Part shown: piece after piece, positions 1 through 10,074 of the stretch
Position numbering within the stretch: the stretch's first letter is position 1
How the letters are laid out: each line of letters begins with the position of its first letter
Origin: Hemicordylus capensis
Lineage: Eukaryota; Chordata; Lepidosauria; Squamata; Cordylidae
Assembly: GCF_027244095.1 (NCBI RefSeq)
Contig: NC_069660.1
Location: 111,080,834-111,144,833, forward strand
DNA: 64,000 bases
Reading direction: 5' to 3'
Translations under genes and position numbers: made by a program
Notes under the pieces: generated by a model
What the model was told of the DNA's origin: nothing
What the model saw: only the letters and a program-made list of their open reading frames with translations
Database searches by the model: none

Positions 1-190
1 CTGTAAAAGCCATGAATAGCTGAAACCAAATACCGTGGAAAAAGAGACCTGATATGTGTGTGTCAACTGTGAATAAGTGAAACTGTAATAAACAAAACTA
101 TGGGAAATGAGGACCTTCTGCAAATAGTAGTAGTAGTTTTATTTACAGTCATTGACCAAACAGAGAATAAAAACTAGTAAACATTAAAAT

Positions 191-223
191 GTGTGTGTGT
201 GTGTGTATATATATACATACACA
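191..223. repeat. TG/TA dinucleotide microsatellite
   Basis: A run of GT units changes to AT units and then to CATACACA. It sits in the 3' UTR part of the LINE fragment. Confidence 0.85.
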
Positions 224-556
224 GTTTAAAATTAGGATGATATCCCATTATACCTTTTAAAAGCAATATAACTAAACTTAGCTACAGAAATAGAAATTGA
301 AGCATCTTTATCTGAAAGCAGATGTTTTACAAGGTTATCATTGGATCGATCTGCCAGTTTACATATTAAAGGAACAATAAGACATTCCCTGGGATATAAA
401 TGGAGTTTACAGTGGAGAAGGATATGTGCGACAGTTTCTGTATCTCCTGACCCACAACTACAGTGTCGTTCTTCTAAAGGCACACCCTGAAACCTCCCAG
501 CTAGAAGTGCAGATGGAAAGGAATTAACCCTTACTCTCGTGAATATCCATCGAAAC

Positions 557-745
557 CAGGGCCGGACTGGGGGCACTGAGAGGGCGCCAGAATGTATGTG
601 GGGAGGGCGCTAGAATGTATATGGGGAGGGCGCCAGGTTTTGAGCAGAATAGGTAATTAAGGGTGAGAGTTGGGGTGCAGGGGCACCGCGTGGGTAGGGC
701 GCACCGGGAATATGCCCTGTTGACCTAATGGCCAGTCCGAGCCTG
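557..745. mobile_element. hAT MITE inside the LINE fragment
   Basis: A 189-bp non-autonomous element. Its ends are CAGGGCCGGACTGG and, read inward from the right, CAGGCTCGGACTGG. It is flanked by a perfect 8-bp target duplication, ATCGAAAC (549-556 and 746-753), as expected for hAT elements. With it removed, the reading frame of the surrounding LINE runs on, so it is younger than the LINE. Confidence 0.85.
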
Positions 746-1020
746 ATCGAAACTTAGAAAAAGTAATTGTTGACAGATATTTTGTGGGGGAAAGATCCAT
801 ATTAGTTCTTATAACTCTATAAAACTCTGGAAGCGCAGCCCAGTTTTCTTGGATCTCAATATCAACAAAGCGTTGTCTCACTACTCTTTTCACATTCGCT
901 AGACCCAGTTCCAGCAGTTGAGCTGGGTCTAAGCCTAGAGAGGTGAGTTTCTTACTTACTGTAGCACACCATAGTGACTGGGGACTAACTGAGACAAACT
1001 CAGGAAGACCTTCTGCAAAT

Positions 1021-1334
1021 ATAATGCTAAATGAATATAGCTGGGGAAAAGGTAGATTAAAAATCAGTGGCATGGCAAGTCATCTTCAGGAAATCCTGAA
1101 AACAAATATTAAAACAGATAAATATTGTAATCCTTCAGTTAATCTAATTTTGGAGATTCTTGGTAGATGCCTTGGGCTTTTAGTTGGAGCTTTGGTAGCT
1201 GTTTCCTTCCCATTGTTCTATGGATAACATATCAATGACAGATTTCATAGATAAAGTATGATACACTGCACATTATCCCTTTTTCATTCTGTATTATTCA
1301 TGAAGATTAAATTGTCCATGTTTGTGTTAATTAG
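1021..1334. other. ACADM intron 10, end
   Basis: Intronic sequence between the LINE fragment and exon 11. No gene, RNA or repeat recognised. Confidence 0.6.
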
Positions 1335-1583
1335 CACCAAGCAGTCTCCTTCATGTTGGCTGAAATGGCAATGAAAGTGGAACTTGCTCGCCTGGCATAC
1401 CAAAGGGCTGCGTGGGAGATAGATGCTGGTCGTCGAAATACCTACTATGCATCTATAGCAAAGGCATATGCTGGTGACATTGCAAACCAAGTAGCTTCTG
1501 ATGCTGTCCAGATTTTTGGAGGAAATGGATTCAATAGTGAATACCCTGTAGAAAAGCTAATGAGAGATGCGAAAATATACCAA
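1335..1583 (+). CDS. ACADM: ACADM penultimate coding exon (exon 11)
   Basis: This exon encodes 83 residues of medium-chain acyl-CoA dehydrogenase, the mitochondrial FAD flavoprotein that carries out the first step of beta-oxidation of C4-C12 acyl-CoAs as a homotetramer. It opens [19 protein letters not shown] and ends [10 protein letters not shown], close to the human protein as I recall it. The exon starts after an ...ATTAG acceptor in phase 0 and ends at a GTAAGT donor. Its 249 bp match human exon 11 (codons 316-398) exactly. The lysine of human K329 (mature K304, the common MCAD-deficiency site) is kept at 1374-1376. The conserved GGNGF and [10 protein letters not shown] stretches of the C-terminal helical domain are present. 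The gene begins upstream of the window, so only its end is seen here. Confidence 0.97.
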
Positions 1584-2179
1584 GTAAGTAATGCATAGAA
1601 TGTAAATACCATGGCTGCAACCTGATCAAAGTTAGTTGATGTGTGTGTTGAAGTCCTGCCCAGATGAAGAGAACAGGAAGGAACATAAACTCTGGCAAAA
1701 GAAATGCAAGGAGACAATAAGGGATGCAAAAAGAGAGTTTGAGGAGCAGATAGCTAGAAGTGTCAAGGGAATAACAAAAACTTCTTTAAATATATCCGAA
1801 GTAGAAACCCTGCCAGGGAACTAGTTGGCCCCTTAGATGAGGGAATGAAAGGGCTTATTAAGGAGGATAAGGAGATTGCAGAGAAGATGAATGAGTTCTT
1901 TGTATCTGTCTTCATGGTGGAGCATATTGACAATATACCCGCTCCAGAATTGAGCTTCTCAGGTTTAGAGGCTGAAGAACTGGTCCAGTCTGAGGTGACA
2001 AGTGAAAATGTTCTAAACTGTCTTGAAAAACTAAAAATTAACAAATTGCCAGGGCCACATGGCATCCACCGAGAGTTCTGAAGGGACTCAAAAGTGAAAT
2101 TGCTGATCTCCTAGCAAAAATATGTAACCTGTCCTTAGAATTAGGCTCTTTACCAGAGGACTGGAGAGTAGCTGATGTA

Positions 2180-2377
2180 CAGTGAGGGAAATAAGTATTT
2201 GATCCCCTGCTGATTTTGTCCGTTTGCCCTCTGACACAGAAATGACCAGGCTATAATTGGAATGGTAGGTTTATTGTAGCTGTGAGAGACAGAATAACAA
2301 CAAACAAACCCTCAAAAGCCCAGTGCCCAAAAGTCAGCGATGGATTTGCATTGTAGTGAGGGAAATAAGTATTCGAT
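2180..2377. repeat. Left IR/DR terminal inverted repeat of Tc1
   Basis: Inverted match to 3597-3796 with only a few differences seen by eye. An outer and an inner copy of TGAGGGAAATAAGTATT provide paired transposase sites. Confidence 0.88.
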
Positions 2378-2395
2378 CCTTTCACAAAAGATGTC

Positions 2396-3418
2396 TTAGG
2401 ACTTGGTGGCAAAACCCTTGTTGGCAATCACAGAGGTCAGACGTTTCTTGTAGTTGGCCACCAGGTTTGCACACAACCCAGGAGGGATGTTGTCCCACTC
2501 CTCTTTGCAGATCCTCTCCAAGTCAGAAAGGTTTCGAGGCTGATGTTTGGCAACCCGAACCTTCAGCTCCCTCCAGAGATTTTCTATGGGATTAAGGTCT
2601 GGAGACTGGCTGGGCCACTCCAGGACCTTCATGTGCTTCTTCTTGAGCCACTCCTTTGTTGCCTTGGCTGTGTGTTTTGGGTCATTGTCATGCTGGAATA
2701 CCCATCCACGACCCATTCTCAATGCCCTGGCTGAGGGAAGGAGGTGCTCACACAAGATTTGAGGGTACATGGTCCCGTCCATCATCCCTTCGATGCGGTG
2801 AAGTTGTCCTGTCCCCTTAGCAGAAAAACACCCCCAAAGCATAATGTGTCCGCCTCCATGTTTGACGGTGGGGATGGTGTTCTTGGGCTCATAGGCAGCA
2901 TTCCTCCTCCTCCACACACGGCGAGTTGAGTTGATGCCAAAGAGCTCGATTTTGGTCTCATCTGACCACAACACTTTCGCCCAGTTCTCCTCTGGATCAT
3001 TCAGATGTGCATTGGCAAACTGCAGACGGGCCTGTACATGTGCTGCCTTGAGCAGGGGGACCTTGCGGGCATTGCAAGATTTCAGTCCTTCACGGCGTAG
3101 TGTGTTAACAATTGTTTTCTTGGTGACTATGGTTCCAGCTGCCCTAAGATCATTGACAAGTTCCCCCTGTGTAGTTCTGGGCTGCTTTGTCACCGTTCTC
3201 ATCATCATTGCAACTCCACGAGGTGAGTTCTTGCATGGAGCCCCAGACCGAGGGAGATTGACAGTTATTTTGTGTTTCTTCCATTTGCGAGTTATCGTGC
3301 CAACTGTAGTCACCTTCTCACCAAGCTGCTTGGCAATAGTCTTGTAGCCCAGTCCAGCCTTGTGCAGGTCTACAACCTTGTCCCTGACATCCTTCGACAG
3401 CTCTTTGGTCTTGGGCAT
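2396..3418 (-). CDS. Tc1 transposase, full length
   Basis: An uninterrupted 340-residue cut-and-paste transposase, the usual size for Tc1. The start [10 protein letters not shown] (ATG at 3416-3418) was chosen because it matches the family N-terminus; the frame stays open 24 codons further upstream (to 3490), but that sequence does not look like transposase. The N-terminal third holds the paired-like helix-turn-helix region (about residues 5-115). The catalytic triad is complete: D153 in WSDETK, D244 in [10 protein letters not shown] and E279 in [11 protein letters not shown], a DD34E spacing. A glycine-rich HGGG (187-190) and the conserved end NKGFATKS are present. No frameshift or stop is seen, so it may be functional. 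That is unusual for a vertebrate Tc1 copy and points to a fairly recent insertion. Confidence 0.93.
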   Translation of the reverse strand: MPKTKELSKDVRDKVVDLHKAGLGYKTIAKQLGEKVTTVGTITRKWKKHKITVNLPRSGAPCKNSPRGVAMMMRTVTKQPRTTQGELVNDLRAAGTIVTKKTIVNTLRREGLKSCNARKVPLLKAAHVQARLQFANAHLNDPEENWAKVLWSDETKIELFGINSTRRVWRRRNAAYEPKNTIPTVKHGGGHIMLWGCFSAKGTGQLHRIEGMMDGTMYPQILCEHLLPSARALRMGRGWVFQHDNDPKHTAKATKEWLKKKHMKVLEWPSQSPDLNPIENLWRELKVRVAKHQPRNLSDLERICKEEWDNIPPGLCANLVANYKKRLTSVIANKGFATKS

Positions 3419-3596
3419 GGTGGTGAGTTTGGAAGCTGAGTGATTGCTTGTTTCTATGGACAGGTGTCTTTTATACAGGTACTGTAACAAGCTGGGATTA
3501 GGAGCACTCCCTTACAGAGGGTGTTCCTCATCTCAGCTCATTACCTGCATATAGTGAAAAGACACCTGGGAGCCTGAAATCTTGCTGGTTGATAGG

Positions 3597-3796
3597 GGAT
3601 CGAATACTTATTTCCCTCACTACAATGCAAATCCATCGCTGACTTTTGGGCACTGGGCTTTTGAGGGTTTGTTTGTTGTTGTTCTGTCTCTCACAGCTAC
3701 AATAAACCTACCATTCCAATTATAGCCTGGTCATTTCTGTGTCAGAGGGCAAACGGACAAAATCAGCAGGGGATCAAATACTTATTTCCCTCACTG
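3597..3796. repeat. Right IR/DR terminal inverted repeat of Tc1
   Basis: Inverted partner of 2180-2377. It ends ...TTATTTCCCTCACTG next to the duplicated TA. Confidence 0.88.
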
Positions 3797-4399
3797 TAAC
3801 TCTCATTTTCAAAAAAGGATCTGACCGGGGCAGGGGGTGGATCTGGGAAATTATAGGCTGGTTAGCTTAACTTTGGTGCTGGGTAAATGGTTGGAAAGCA
3901 TAAGGACAAAATGGTTAAACATAGAAGAACAGGGCCTGCTGAAGGAGAACCATCATGGCTTCTGCAAGGGCAAGTCTTGCCTCACTAACCTTTTAGTGTT
4001 CTTTGAGAGTGTCAACAGGCATGTGGATAAAGGTGATGCAGTTGACATCATATACTTGGACTTCCAAAAAGCTTTTGACAGAGTTCCCCACCAAATGCAC
4101 TTGAGTAAACTTAGCAATCATGGGATAAGGGGACAGGCTCAGTGTGGATCGGTAACTGACTGGAGGACAGGAAACAGGGTAGGAATATATGGAGGGTTTT
4201 CACAATGGAAGAAAGTAAGATGTGAGGTACCCCAAGGAACTGTACTGGAACCAGTGTTCCTTAACTTGTTCATAAATGACCTAGAAGTTGGGGTAAGTAG
4301 CGAAGTGGCCAAATTTGCAGATGACACGAAACTATTTAGAGTAGTGAAATCCACAACAGATTGTGAGGAGCTCCAAAAAGATCTCTCCAAACTGAAATG

Positions 4400-5890
4400 A
4401 ACGATTCATAGAACAGCAATGGCTATATATCAGAGATGTGAGGCTGAAGATGAGGCACCAATAACTGATCTAACCGGGAGAACTCAAAAACAGTTCACTG
4501 AAGAAACTCCCAAGTACAATAACTAAAATTTGGGATTATCATAGACCATCAGCAAAACCAATGAGTCTGGTATACACATTCAATTTAAAAGAACACTCCC
4601 AACCACAATTACTAGAATCCTGTCTTGCAGACATTACCTGGTTTATGGGACGATCAGTGCTTAGATCTCACAAACTGAATGTAAGCAGCATTCCTTGTAC
4701 AGGCGAAAACAGTGGAGTAGGTGATAAAGATAAAGTACGGGACACTAGCAAATGCAACATTCCCACATGGTCTGGATACAACTCACTATTAGAACATGGA
4801 CTTCCAAAAACATGAGTTGATCCACCACCATTAATTGCAGCACCTGCACACGAGTGGAAGACATTACTGACTATACTCATGTAGGCACAGGGTCAGGCAC
4901 AGGGTATCAACGCAAAATTTGTAGGGCCTGACCGTAAAACAGTCATCACACTAGACATGGGTCTCTACAAGCCAGCAAAGCAGCTCCAAATGGCTCAAAA
5001 GGATTTGTATAATATTGTACTCCAACCTGGAGAACTACATATAGTGATGTACTGCACTACTCCTCTACTGCCCATATAGGGGCAGCAAGGTTTGGACCCA
5101 GCAAGGTTTCTGCTTGGCCTGGCTTACATGCTATCAGTGGTGCAGACAATACTGCAGGTTTTGCAGGGAAAGGCGAACTAAACTTCTGGAAAGCTTTCAA
5201 GGATGCCAATGATCATACTTGCAAGCCTGGGAAAGGATTTACTCCCCAGTGATGGTACATTTGCTGCCCTTGAGGAATTTATATGTCAGGTTTACTTACT
5301 TCATACACAGATCTCACAGGTTGATAGGTCAAGGTTCACCAAGAGATAAGCCCAATCTGAGAGCCTTCCACCTACAAGAAATGTGTTACACCATGCAATA
5401 CTACAAGCACATCATCAATCAATCATTTGGAATAATAATACGATCATGAACAGTGTTCCCTCTAACAGGGATTCCCAGATGTTGTTGACTACAACTTCAG
5501 GAATCTGCAGCCAAAGGCCACTGCAGCTGGGGAGGCTGGGAGTTGTGAACAACATCTGGGTATCCCTGTTAGAGAGAACAGTGATTGTGAAGCATGTAAT
5601 CCCATCACCTGAAAAATATGGTTGGAAAATGGAAGGGAATGTCTGGATACCAATAATGATTGATCAACTCCCAGCTCCAAAAGCTGTACTTCAATTGGTG
5701 AGGTGTGAATGCACTACCTCCAGATGCCAGGGAGGAAGATGCAGCTGTCATAAAGCAGGGTTGATCTGCTGTGACGTGTTCCTGTGCATCGCAAATTACA
5801 TAGAACCAAGAGGATGCTTGTGACAACATGTGGAATAAAGACCCAGAGGATAAAGAGCTAGAGAAAGGAGATGATGAGGATCTCTAGGAA
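4400..5890 (+). pseudogene. Fossil copy of a multi-copy animal protein family with a Cys-rich CXC-like end
   Basis: A decayed coding region in ACADM intron 11, on the sense strand. Recognisable pieces in order are: KIWDY (about 4528); NIPTWSGYNSLL (about 4760); KTVITLDMGLYKPAKQLQ followed by GELHIV (about 4935-5045); HAISGADNTAGFAGKG (5127 on); LPPTRNVLHHAILQAHHQ (about 5365); YGWKMEGNVWIPI; LPAPKAVLQLVRCE; and a Cys-rich end with the pattern C-x-C...C...C-x-C...C (about 5620-5800). These match, from memory, large uncharacterised proteins found in many copies in cnidarians, arthropods and fishes, with motifs like TGADNT or TGCDTT and a Tesmin/TSO1-like Cys end. Several hundred residues between the GELH and GADNT blocks seem missing. 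The frame is broken several times. Its function and its way of spreading are unknown. Confidence 0.6.
5451..5583. mobile_element. hAT MITE inside the fossil gene
   Basis: A 133-bp inverted-repeat element. It starts CAGTGTTCCCTCTAACAGGG, and the right end read inward is CACTGTTCTCTCTAACAGGG; the arms pair over about 44 bp. It is flanked by a degenerate 8-bp duplication, ATCATGAA against ATTGTGAA. It interrupts the Cys-rich family fossil, so it is younger. Confidence 0.8.
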
Positions 5891-6274
5891 GATGCAAATT
5901 AATACACATAATGTGCCAAAGTGCAAAACTTTTTTTCATATGTTGTAATATTAATTAGGGGTAAGGTAGTTCATTTTTGTCGGGGCGGGGAACCCCACTT
6001 GTATTAAAAGTCACTTATGCAATAAGTTTATTATATAACGTTTAATTATTCATTAACAACTTTCACAGATCAGCACGACAGTCAGAGCAGATGCTGAGAC
6101 TGTCAAAATGTTTTTTCTTATTCTCTGAGGTATTTTGAAGAGAATTTTGTAGGTGGTTTGCTTTCATTACAAAAACTCCATAGCATAGTGCATGTTCCTG
6201 CACTAATAGGTTTCAAGTTGTACAAAAAAATTCTCATATGTACCATTTATTTATTACATACTCTTTCCTTTCAG
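5891..6274. other. ACADM intron 11, end
   Basis: AT-rich intronic sequence ending in the polypyrimidine tract and TTTCAG acceptor of the last ACADM exon. No repeat or RNA gene recognised. Confidence 0.6.
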
Positions 6275-6346
6275 ATATACGAGGGAACATCTCAGATTCA
6301 GCGGCTGATCATATCACGAGAACATATTGGCAGGTTTAAGGGTTGA
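6275..6346 (+). CDS. ACADM: ACADM last coding exon (exon 12) with catalytic Glu and stop
   Basis: This exon encodes the last 23 residues of MCAD, starting IYEGTSQIQRLI, and the TGA stop at 6344-6346. It follows a pyrimidine-rich tract and a CAG acceptor, in phase 0 with the previous exon. Counting from human numbering it completes a 421-residue precursor, the usual length. The Glu in IYEGTS (codon 6281-6283) corresponds to precursor E401 (mature E376), the catalytic base that removes the alpha proton. The tail differs from human (GRFKG in place of DKYKN), as is common at this end. Confidence 0.97.
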   Translation: MYEGTSQIQRLIISREHIGRFKG

Positions 6347-6903
6347 GAAACCAACAGACTACACCAAATCCTAGAAAACAAAACAAAGGGCTTTAATTTC
6401 TCACATGCATTAACCTGATTCTGCCAATGGCTGTGTTTGTTCTGGTATGCAGCTAAAAGATTGGAAAACAAAAGTGCCTCAAATTGTAGTGGGCTTTTTT
6501 TCAGCTCCATATGTTGCAAAGATCTTCATGAAATAAAACTGGCAATTTAATTTTTCAAACTGTTGCTTGAAGACTTCCTGAAACGTGAAATAGTAACTCC
6601 TTCTCAGTACTGAATGCCTTAGCAGACTTTGACAGTTTCACCCAAGCTTACAGCGATACACATTTCTCCCTGTCTTCTAAAGTGATCTTTCCTGTAACAC
6701 CTTGGAAGTGCCTGGATTTTGAGAACTGAACTATGTTGTTGTGTATTGGACAAAGACTGACATTGGTAGGGGTGGTTGAGAATCCATGTACTTGGGGGGC
6801 AGTGCCATTAAGTTGAAGGCTTTCTGTATCATGTGAGGGATTTGACTAGATCATACAACTGATGTTGCATTTGTTGGTGTTGAAATATTGAACGACGATT
6901 AAA
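6347..6903 (+). other. ACADM: ACADM 3' UTR with candidate polyadenylation signals
   Basis: Sequence after the ACADM stop. A canonical AATAAA lies at 6532-6537 and a variant ATTAAA at 6898-6903. No repeat was recognised in between. Which signal is used cannot be told from sequence alone. Confidence 0.55.
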
Positions 6904-6967
6904 ATATTACATATCTTAATTCCCATACAACCACATCAGCCTTATTGCTACTGGATTACATCCTGCA

Positions 6968-7239
6968 CAGCATTAGTAGGGTGGCAAAGAGCAGCATGGG
7001 TGCAAAAACATTGTTTTGAAGCTCAGTGTTCCCAAGCAGGCAAATGTGTGGAGAGGGAGAGGTTTCGGCTGCTCTTTCTTCCATCCAAAAGGACTTTTTG
7101 ACTTCAAAGAGATGTTGCTGAGGCTCGTGCAATGAAAATAGTTATCGCCTCCTCCATGTGCAGTTGTTTGTTTAGCAGCTTTCTGGGAAGAGCTCCAAGA
7201 CTGCATTTTTGCAGTCACGCTGCCGCCCTACTAATGCTG
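6968..7239. mobile_element. Inverted-repeat element (MITE), family unknown
   Basis: A 272-bp element with ends CAGCATTAGTAGGGTGGCA and, from the right, CAGCATTAGTAGGGCGGCA. No clear target duplication was found. It lies just after the ACADM 3' end. Confidence 0.65.
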
Positions 7240-8005
7240 CTCAGAATTTGAGTCACTGTACTTGAGCTGTTGATTCTCTATACTGTGTCTGTTCAAAACA
7301 GCTACAAGGTTGGTCACTTATCTTTTTGTCCAGTGGCACATAAAGAGCTATATGAAATCTTGTTTCATGATGAAGCCGCTCTTCTTGCATTGAAACCAAT
7401 GCTGATCTGGTATAACACTAAAAGATTCAGTAGTTCAAAGCTAGCCATATCTACAGTATGTGCATTATATTAAGGAATTAGTAAATCAATACTTTACTAA
7501 AGCAAACACTTGTTTATTATTTTTATTATTTAATTTAACATATTTCTGTACCTCCAAAAACATGCATCTCTGGGTGGTTTACAATTAATATCATTTAAAC
7601 ATTAAAATCCTTAATATTAAAATCAGCTAAAACTCAACATTAAATGTATTTAAAGCTATAAATCTAATTAAATGCCTGGGTGAAGAAATATGTCTTCAGT
7701 GCCTTTTTCAAAGTTGCCAGAGATGGGGAGGCTCTTATTTCAACAGGGACCGCATTCAAAAGTCCAGGGGCAGCAATGGAGAAGGCCCGTCCTCGGGTAG
7801 CCACTAGACGAGTTGGCAGCAACTGCAGACAAACCTCTCCAGACAATCTTAATGCGCGATGGGGCTCATGGTGAAGATGTTCTCTTAAATACCCAGGGCC
7901 TAAGTTGTTTGGGGCTTTATTTAACCAGCACCTTTTGTTTTGCTTGGAAACTTATTAGTAGCCAGTGTAGTTCTTTCAACACAGGAGTAATATGGTCTTT
8001 CCTAG

Positions 8006-8088
8006 ATTATATTATTATTATTATTTCGATTTCTATACCGCCCTTCCAAAAATGGCTCAGGGCAGTTTACACAGAGAAATAAACAAAT
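8006..8088 (-). repeat. LINE/SINE 3' tail inserted in L2
   Basis: Read on the minus strand it is the common squamate tail with ...CTGAGCCATTTTTGGAAGGG and a GGTATAGAAAT core followed by AAT repeats. The same tail ends other repeats here, for example at 38.85-38.91 kb. Confidence 0.6.
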
Positions 8089-8796
8089 AAGGTGACCAAC
8101 CTGGCTGCTGCGTTCTGTACCAACTGCAGTTTCTGAACTATGTACAAAGGCAGCCCTAAATAGAGCACATTGCAGTAGTCTAGCCTAGAGGTTACCAGCA
8201 TATGTAACACTGTTCTGAGGTTGTTGATCTCAAGAAACAAACAGAGCTGCCGTATCAGCTGAAGCTGATAGAAAGCACCTCTGGCCATCTCCTCAACCTG
8301 GGACACCAGGGAAAGGTTTTGATCCAGAAGCACCCCCAGACTGTGTACCTGTTCCTTCTGGGGGAGCGTGACCCCATCCAGAACCAGCAGATCAAAGTCA
8401 TCTTCCGAGTTGCAACCTGCACAATAAGTACCTCTGTCTTATCTGTATTCAGCCTCAGTTTATTATCCCTTACCCAGCCCATCACCACCTCCAGGCAGGC
8501 ATTTAGGAAGGTTATGCATTCTCCTAATGAGGTTGACATGGAGAAATAGATTTGGGTGTCATCAGGATACTGACAACACCCTGCACCAAATCTCCAGATG
8601 ATCTCTCCCAGCAGTTTCATGTAGATGTTAAACATCTGAGACAATATGGAGCTGTGAGGGACACCATAGGGAAGTTCAGATTTTGAAGAACATTCTCCAG
8701 AAGACACCATCTGGAATCGGCCCATGAGGTAGGAGCAGAACCACTTCAAAGCAGTACCTCCCACCCTATGGTATCCAGAAGGATACCATGGTCAAT

Positions 8797-8932
8797 AGTA
8801 AACATTAATGATTTTAATATTTTAGATTATTCTAATTGTTTAACTGATTTGATGTTCGGAAGTTTTTAACTGTAAAGCACCCAGATATGCAGGTTGTAGA
8901 TGATATAAAAATATGATTAATAAATATATAGT
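8797..8932 (+). repeat. Short retroelement tail inserted in L2
   Basis: AT-rich 3' end reading GTAAAGCACCCAGATATGCA and then an ATAAATAT tail. It splits the L2 sequence between CAATAGTA and TCGAAGGC, which are joined in the other L2 copies of this window. Confidence 0.5.
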
Positions 8933-9509
8933 ATCGAAGGCCTCTGAGGGATCCAAAAGGACCGACAGAGTCACATTCCCTCTGTCAATTCCCAGTTGGA
9001 GATCATCCATCAGGCCGACCAAGGGGTCTCCACCCCATAGCCTGCCTGAAAGCCAATTTGAAATGGGTCTAGATAATCAGTTTCCTCCAAGACAGCCTGG
9101 GGCTGAGAGGCTACCACCATTCCAAACAACTTGTCTACATTCTCAGGAGTCATGAACTGAAACTGATCTAGGGTCATCACCTAAGAGGAGCTGCTGGGCA
9201 CCTCGACATCAGACTCTGTAACAAATTGTGGAGTTTGAATCTAGTAATATGCCCTAGTAATATAAAATTTTGTAGACTAGTCCTGGAGAAGCTCACCCAT
9301 GAGGTGTGAGGTGAGGTTGGCAGCCTCATGTCTTGGGGTGACAAACGCAGGCAGCATGCATGGGAGTCTCTTCACCTGCCTACTGCTACACTCTGGCTCC
9401 TTGCAGCCTTGTCTTTCTGTTCTGACCCAGCTTCCTGAGGTCAACGCCTGCTTCATGGAAGGGCCAGCCTCACTAATTTTCTGGCTACCTTACCTACTGT
9501 GGTCTCTGT

Positions 9510-9701
9510 CAGTGTTTCCTCTAAGGCGTGCACACACACAAGCTTTTAAAAAATGTCCATTCAGTTAATTTTAGATCCTGCTCAGGTTGAATTGGAAAGG
9601 CCCCATTCTGAATGCATATGTGCACACTCTGCTGTGATATTGCTGCTGTCCAGAACAAAACTCATTCTGTGCATATATGGGAAAAATTAGAGGGCACATG
9701 G
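9510..9701. mobile_element. hAT MITE
   Basis: A 192-bp element starting CAGTGTTTCCTCTAA; the right end read inward is CCATGTGCCCTCTAAT. It is flanked by a perfect 8-bp duplication, GTCTCTGT (9502-9509 and 9702-9709). It contains a short ACAC run at about 9530. Confidence 0.82.
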
Positions 9702-10074
9702 GTCTCTGTCAAGAAGTTTTAAATGACGAGTGGTGGCAGCAGCACCTAAGAGGCACTTCTAGCATGGTACTAGAAGTTACTTTGCCTTTTCATTTGATTA
9801 TAGCAATGTTATGTAAGTAGCCACACAATGCATTATTTTTACCAACAATATTTATTGCACTGGCATTACTCTTGGCTAGCTTTAGTATTTAATTTCAAAT
9901 AAAGTACTCCAAAATCAGAACTACAGTAATTTTGTTTTTCTTAACAACCTGGGGTGTGACTTTCTTTTGACAGAGAAATGGAAAATGGCTTATGAAATTA
10001 CATATTAAATCTGTCTTAAGGTATGGTTGAGCATATTGGTGCCCAGTCTCTGCATCAACTATATTATTTATTTA
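9702..10074. other. Intergenic stretch
   Basis: Ordinary AT-rich sequence between ACADM and RABGGTB. Nothing recognised. Confidence 0.5.

Larger units (their letters stand above)
126..1006 (-). mobile_element. 5'-truncated LINE fragment with C-terminal zinc knuckle (I-superfamily/Vingi-like?)
   Basis: A minus-strand LINE 3' piece flanked by a perfect 14-bp target-site duplication, GACCTTCTGCAAAT, at 112-125 and 1007-1020. Its coding part is visible on both sides of a later hAT insertion. It includes the zinc-knuckle-like stretch CSCGSGDTETVAHILLHC (C-x-C...H-x4-C), placed as in the C-terminus of several LINE ORF2 proteins. The 3' tail reads as CTA repeats on the minus strand. This layout suits a Vingi-like (I-superfamily) LINE as I remember that clade, but the clade call is weak. 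It lies in ACADM intron 10. Confidence 0.6.
2180..3796 (-). mobile_element. Tc1 transposon, apparently intact
   Basis: A 1617-bp Tc1/mariner element flanked by a TA duplication (2178-2179 and 3797-3798). Inverted repeats of about 200 bp begin CAGTGAGGGAAATAAGTATT at both ends and are nearly identical. Each carries a second, inner copy of the end motif (2353-2379 on the left, about 3597-3624 on the right), the IR/DR layout. The ends resemble the Passport-like Tc1 group of fishes and lampreys as I recall it, a group linked to horizontal transfer. A single uninterrupted transposase gene lies between them on the minus strand. Confidence 0.93.
1640..4398 (+). mobile_element. CR1-type LINE fragment, split by a Tc1 transposon
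   Basis: A plus-strand LINE piece in ACADM intron 11. Left of the Tc1 it codes the linker before the reverse transcriptase (motif EKMNEFFVSVF, then NCLEKLKINKLPGPHGI). Right of it, the RT domain follows with NYRLVSL, DIIYLDFQKAFDRVPH, EVPQGTV and KFADDTKLF. These match the CR1 RT of birds and reptiles as I know it. The frame is broken by stops and shifts, and both ends of the element are missing. The TA duplication of the Tc1 restores the CR1 reading VADV-T-LIFKKGS across the site. Confidence 0.85.
7505..9240 (-). mobile_element. L2-clade LINE, decayed, with two short insertions
   Basis: A minus-strand L2-like LINE. From its 3' end upward it shows the C-terminal part of ORF2 (LPTRLVATRGRAFSIAAPGL), RT thumb pieces (TSRLDYCNVLYLGLPLY) and RT core pieces (PDDTQIYFSMSTS where most copies have YADD). 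Frame breaks are many. Two small retroelement tails interrupt it, at about 8006-8088 and 8797-8932; the second lies between two copies of an ATAGTA-like site. Confidence 0.8.
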
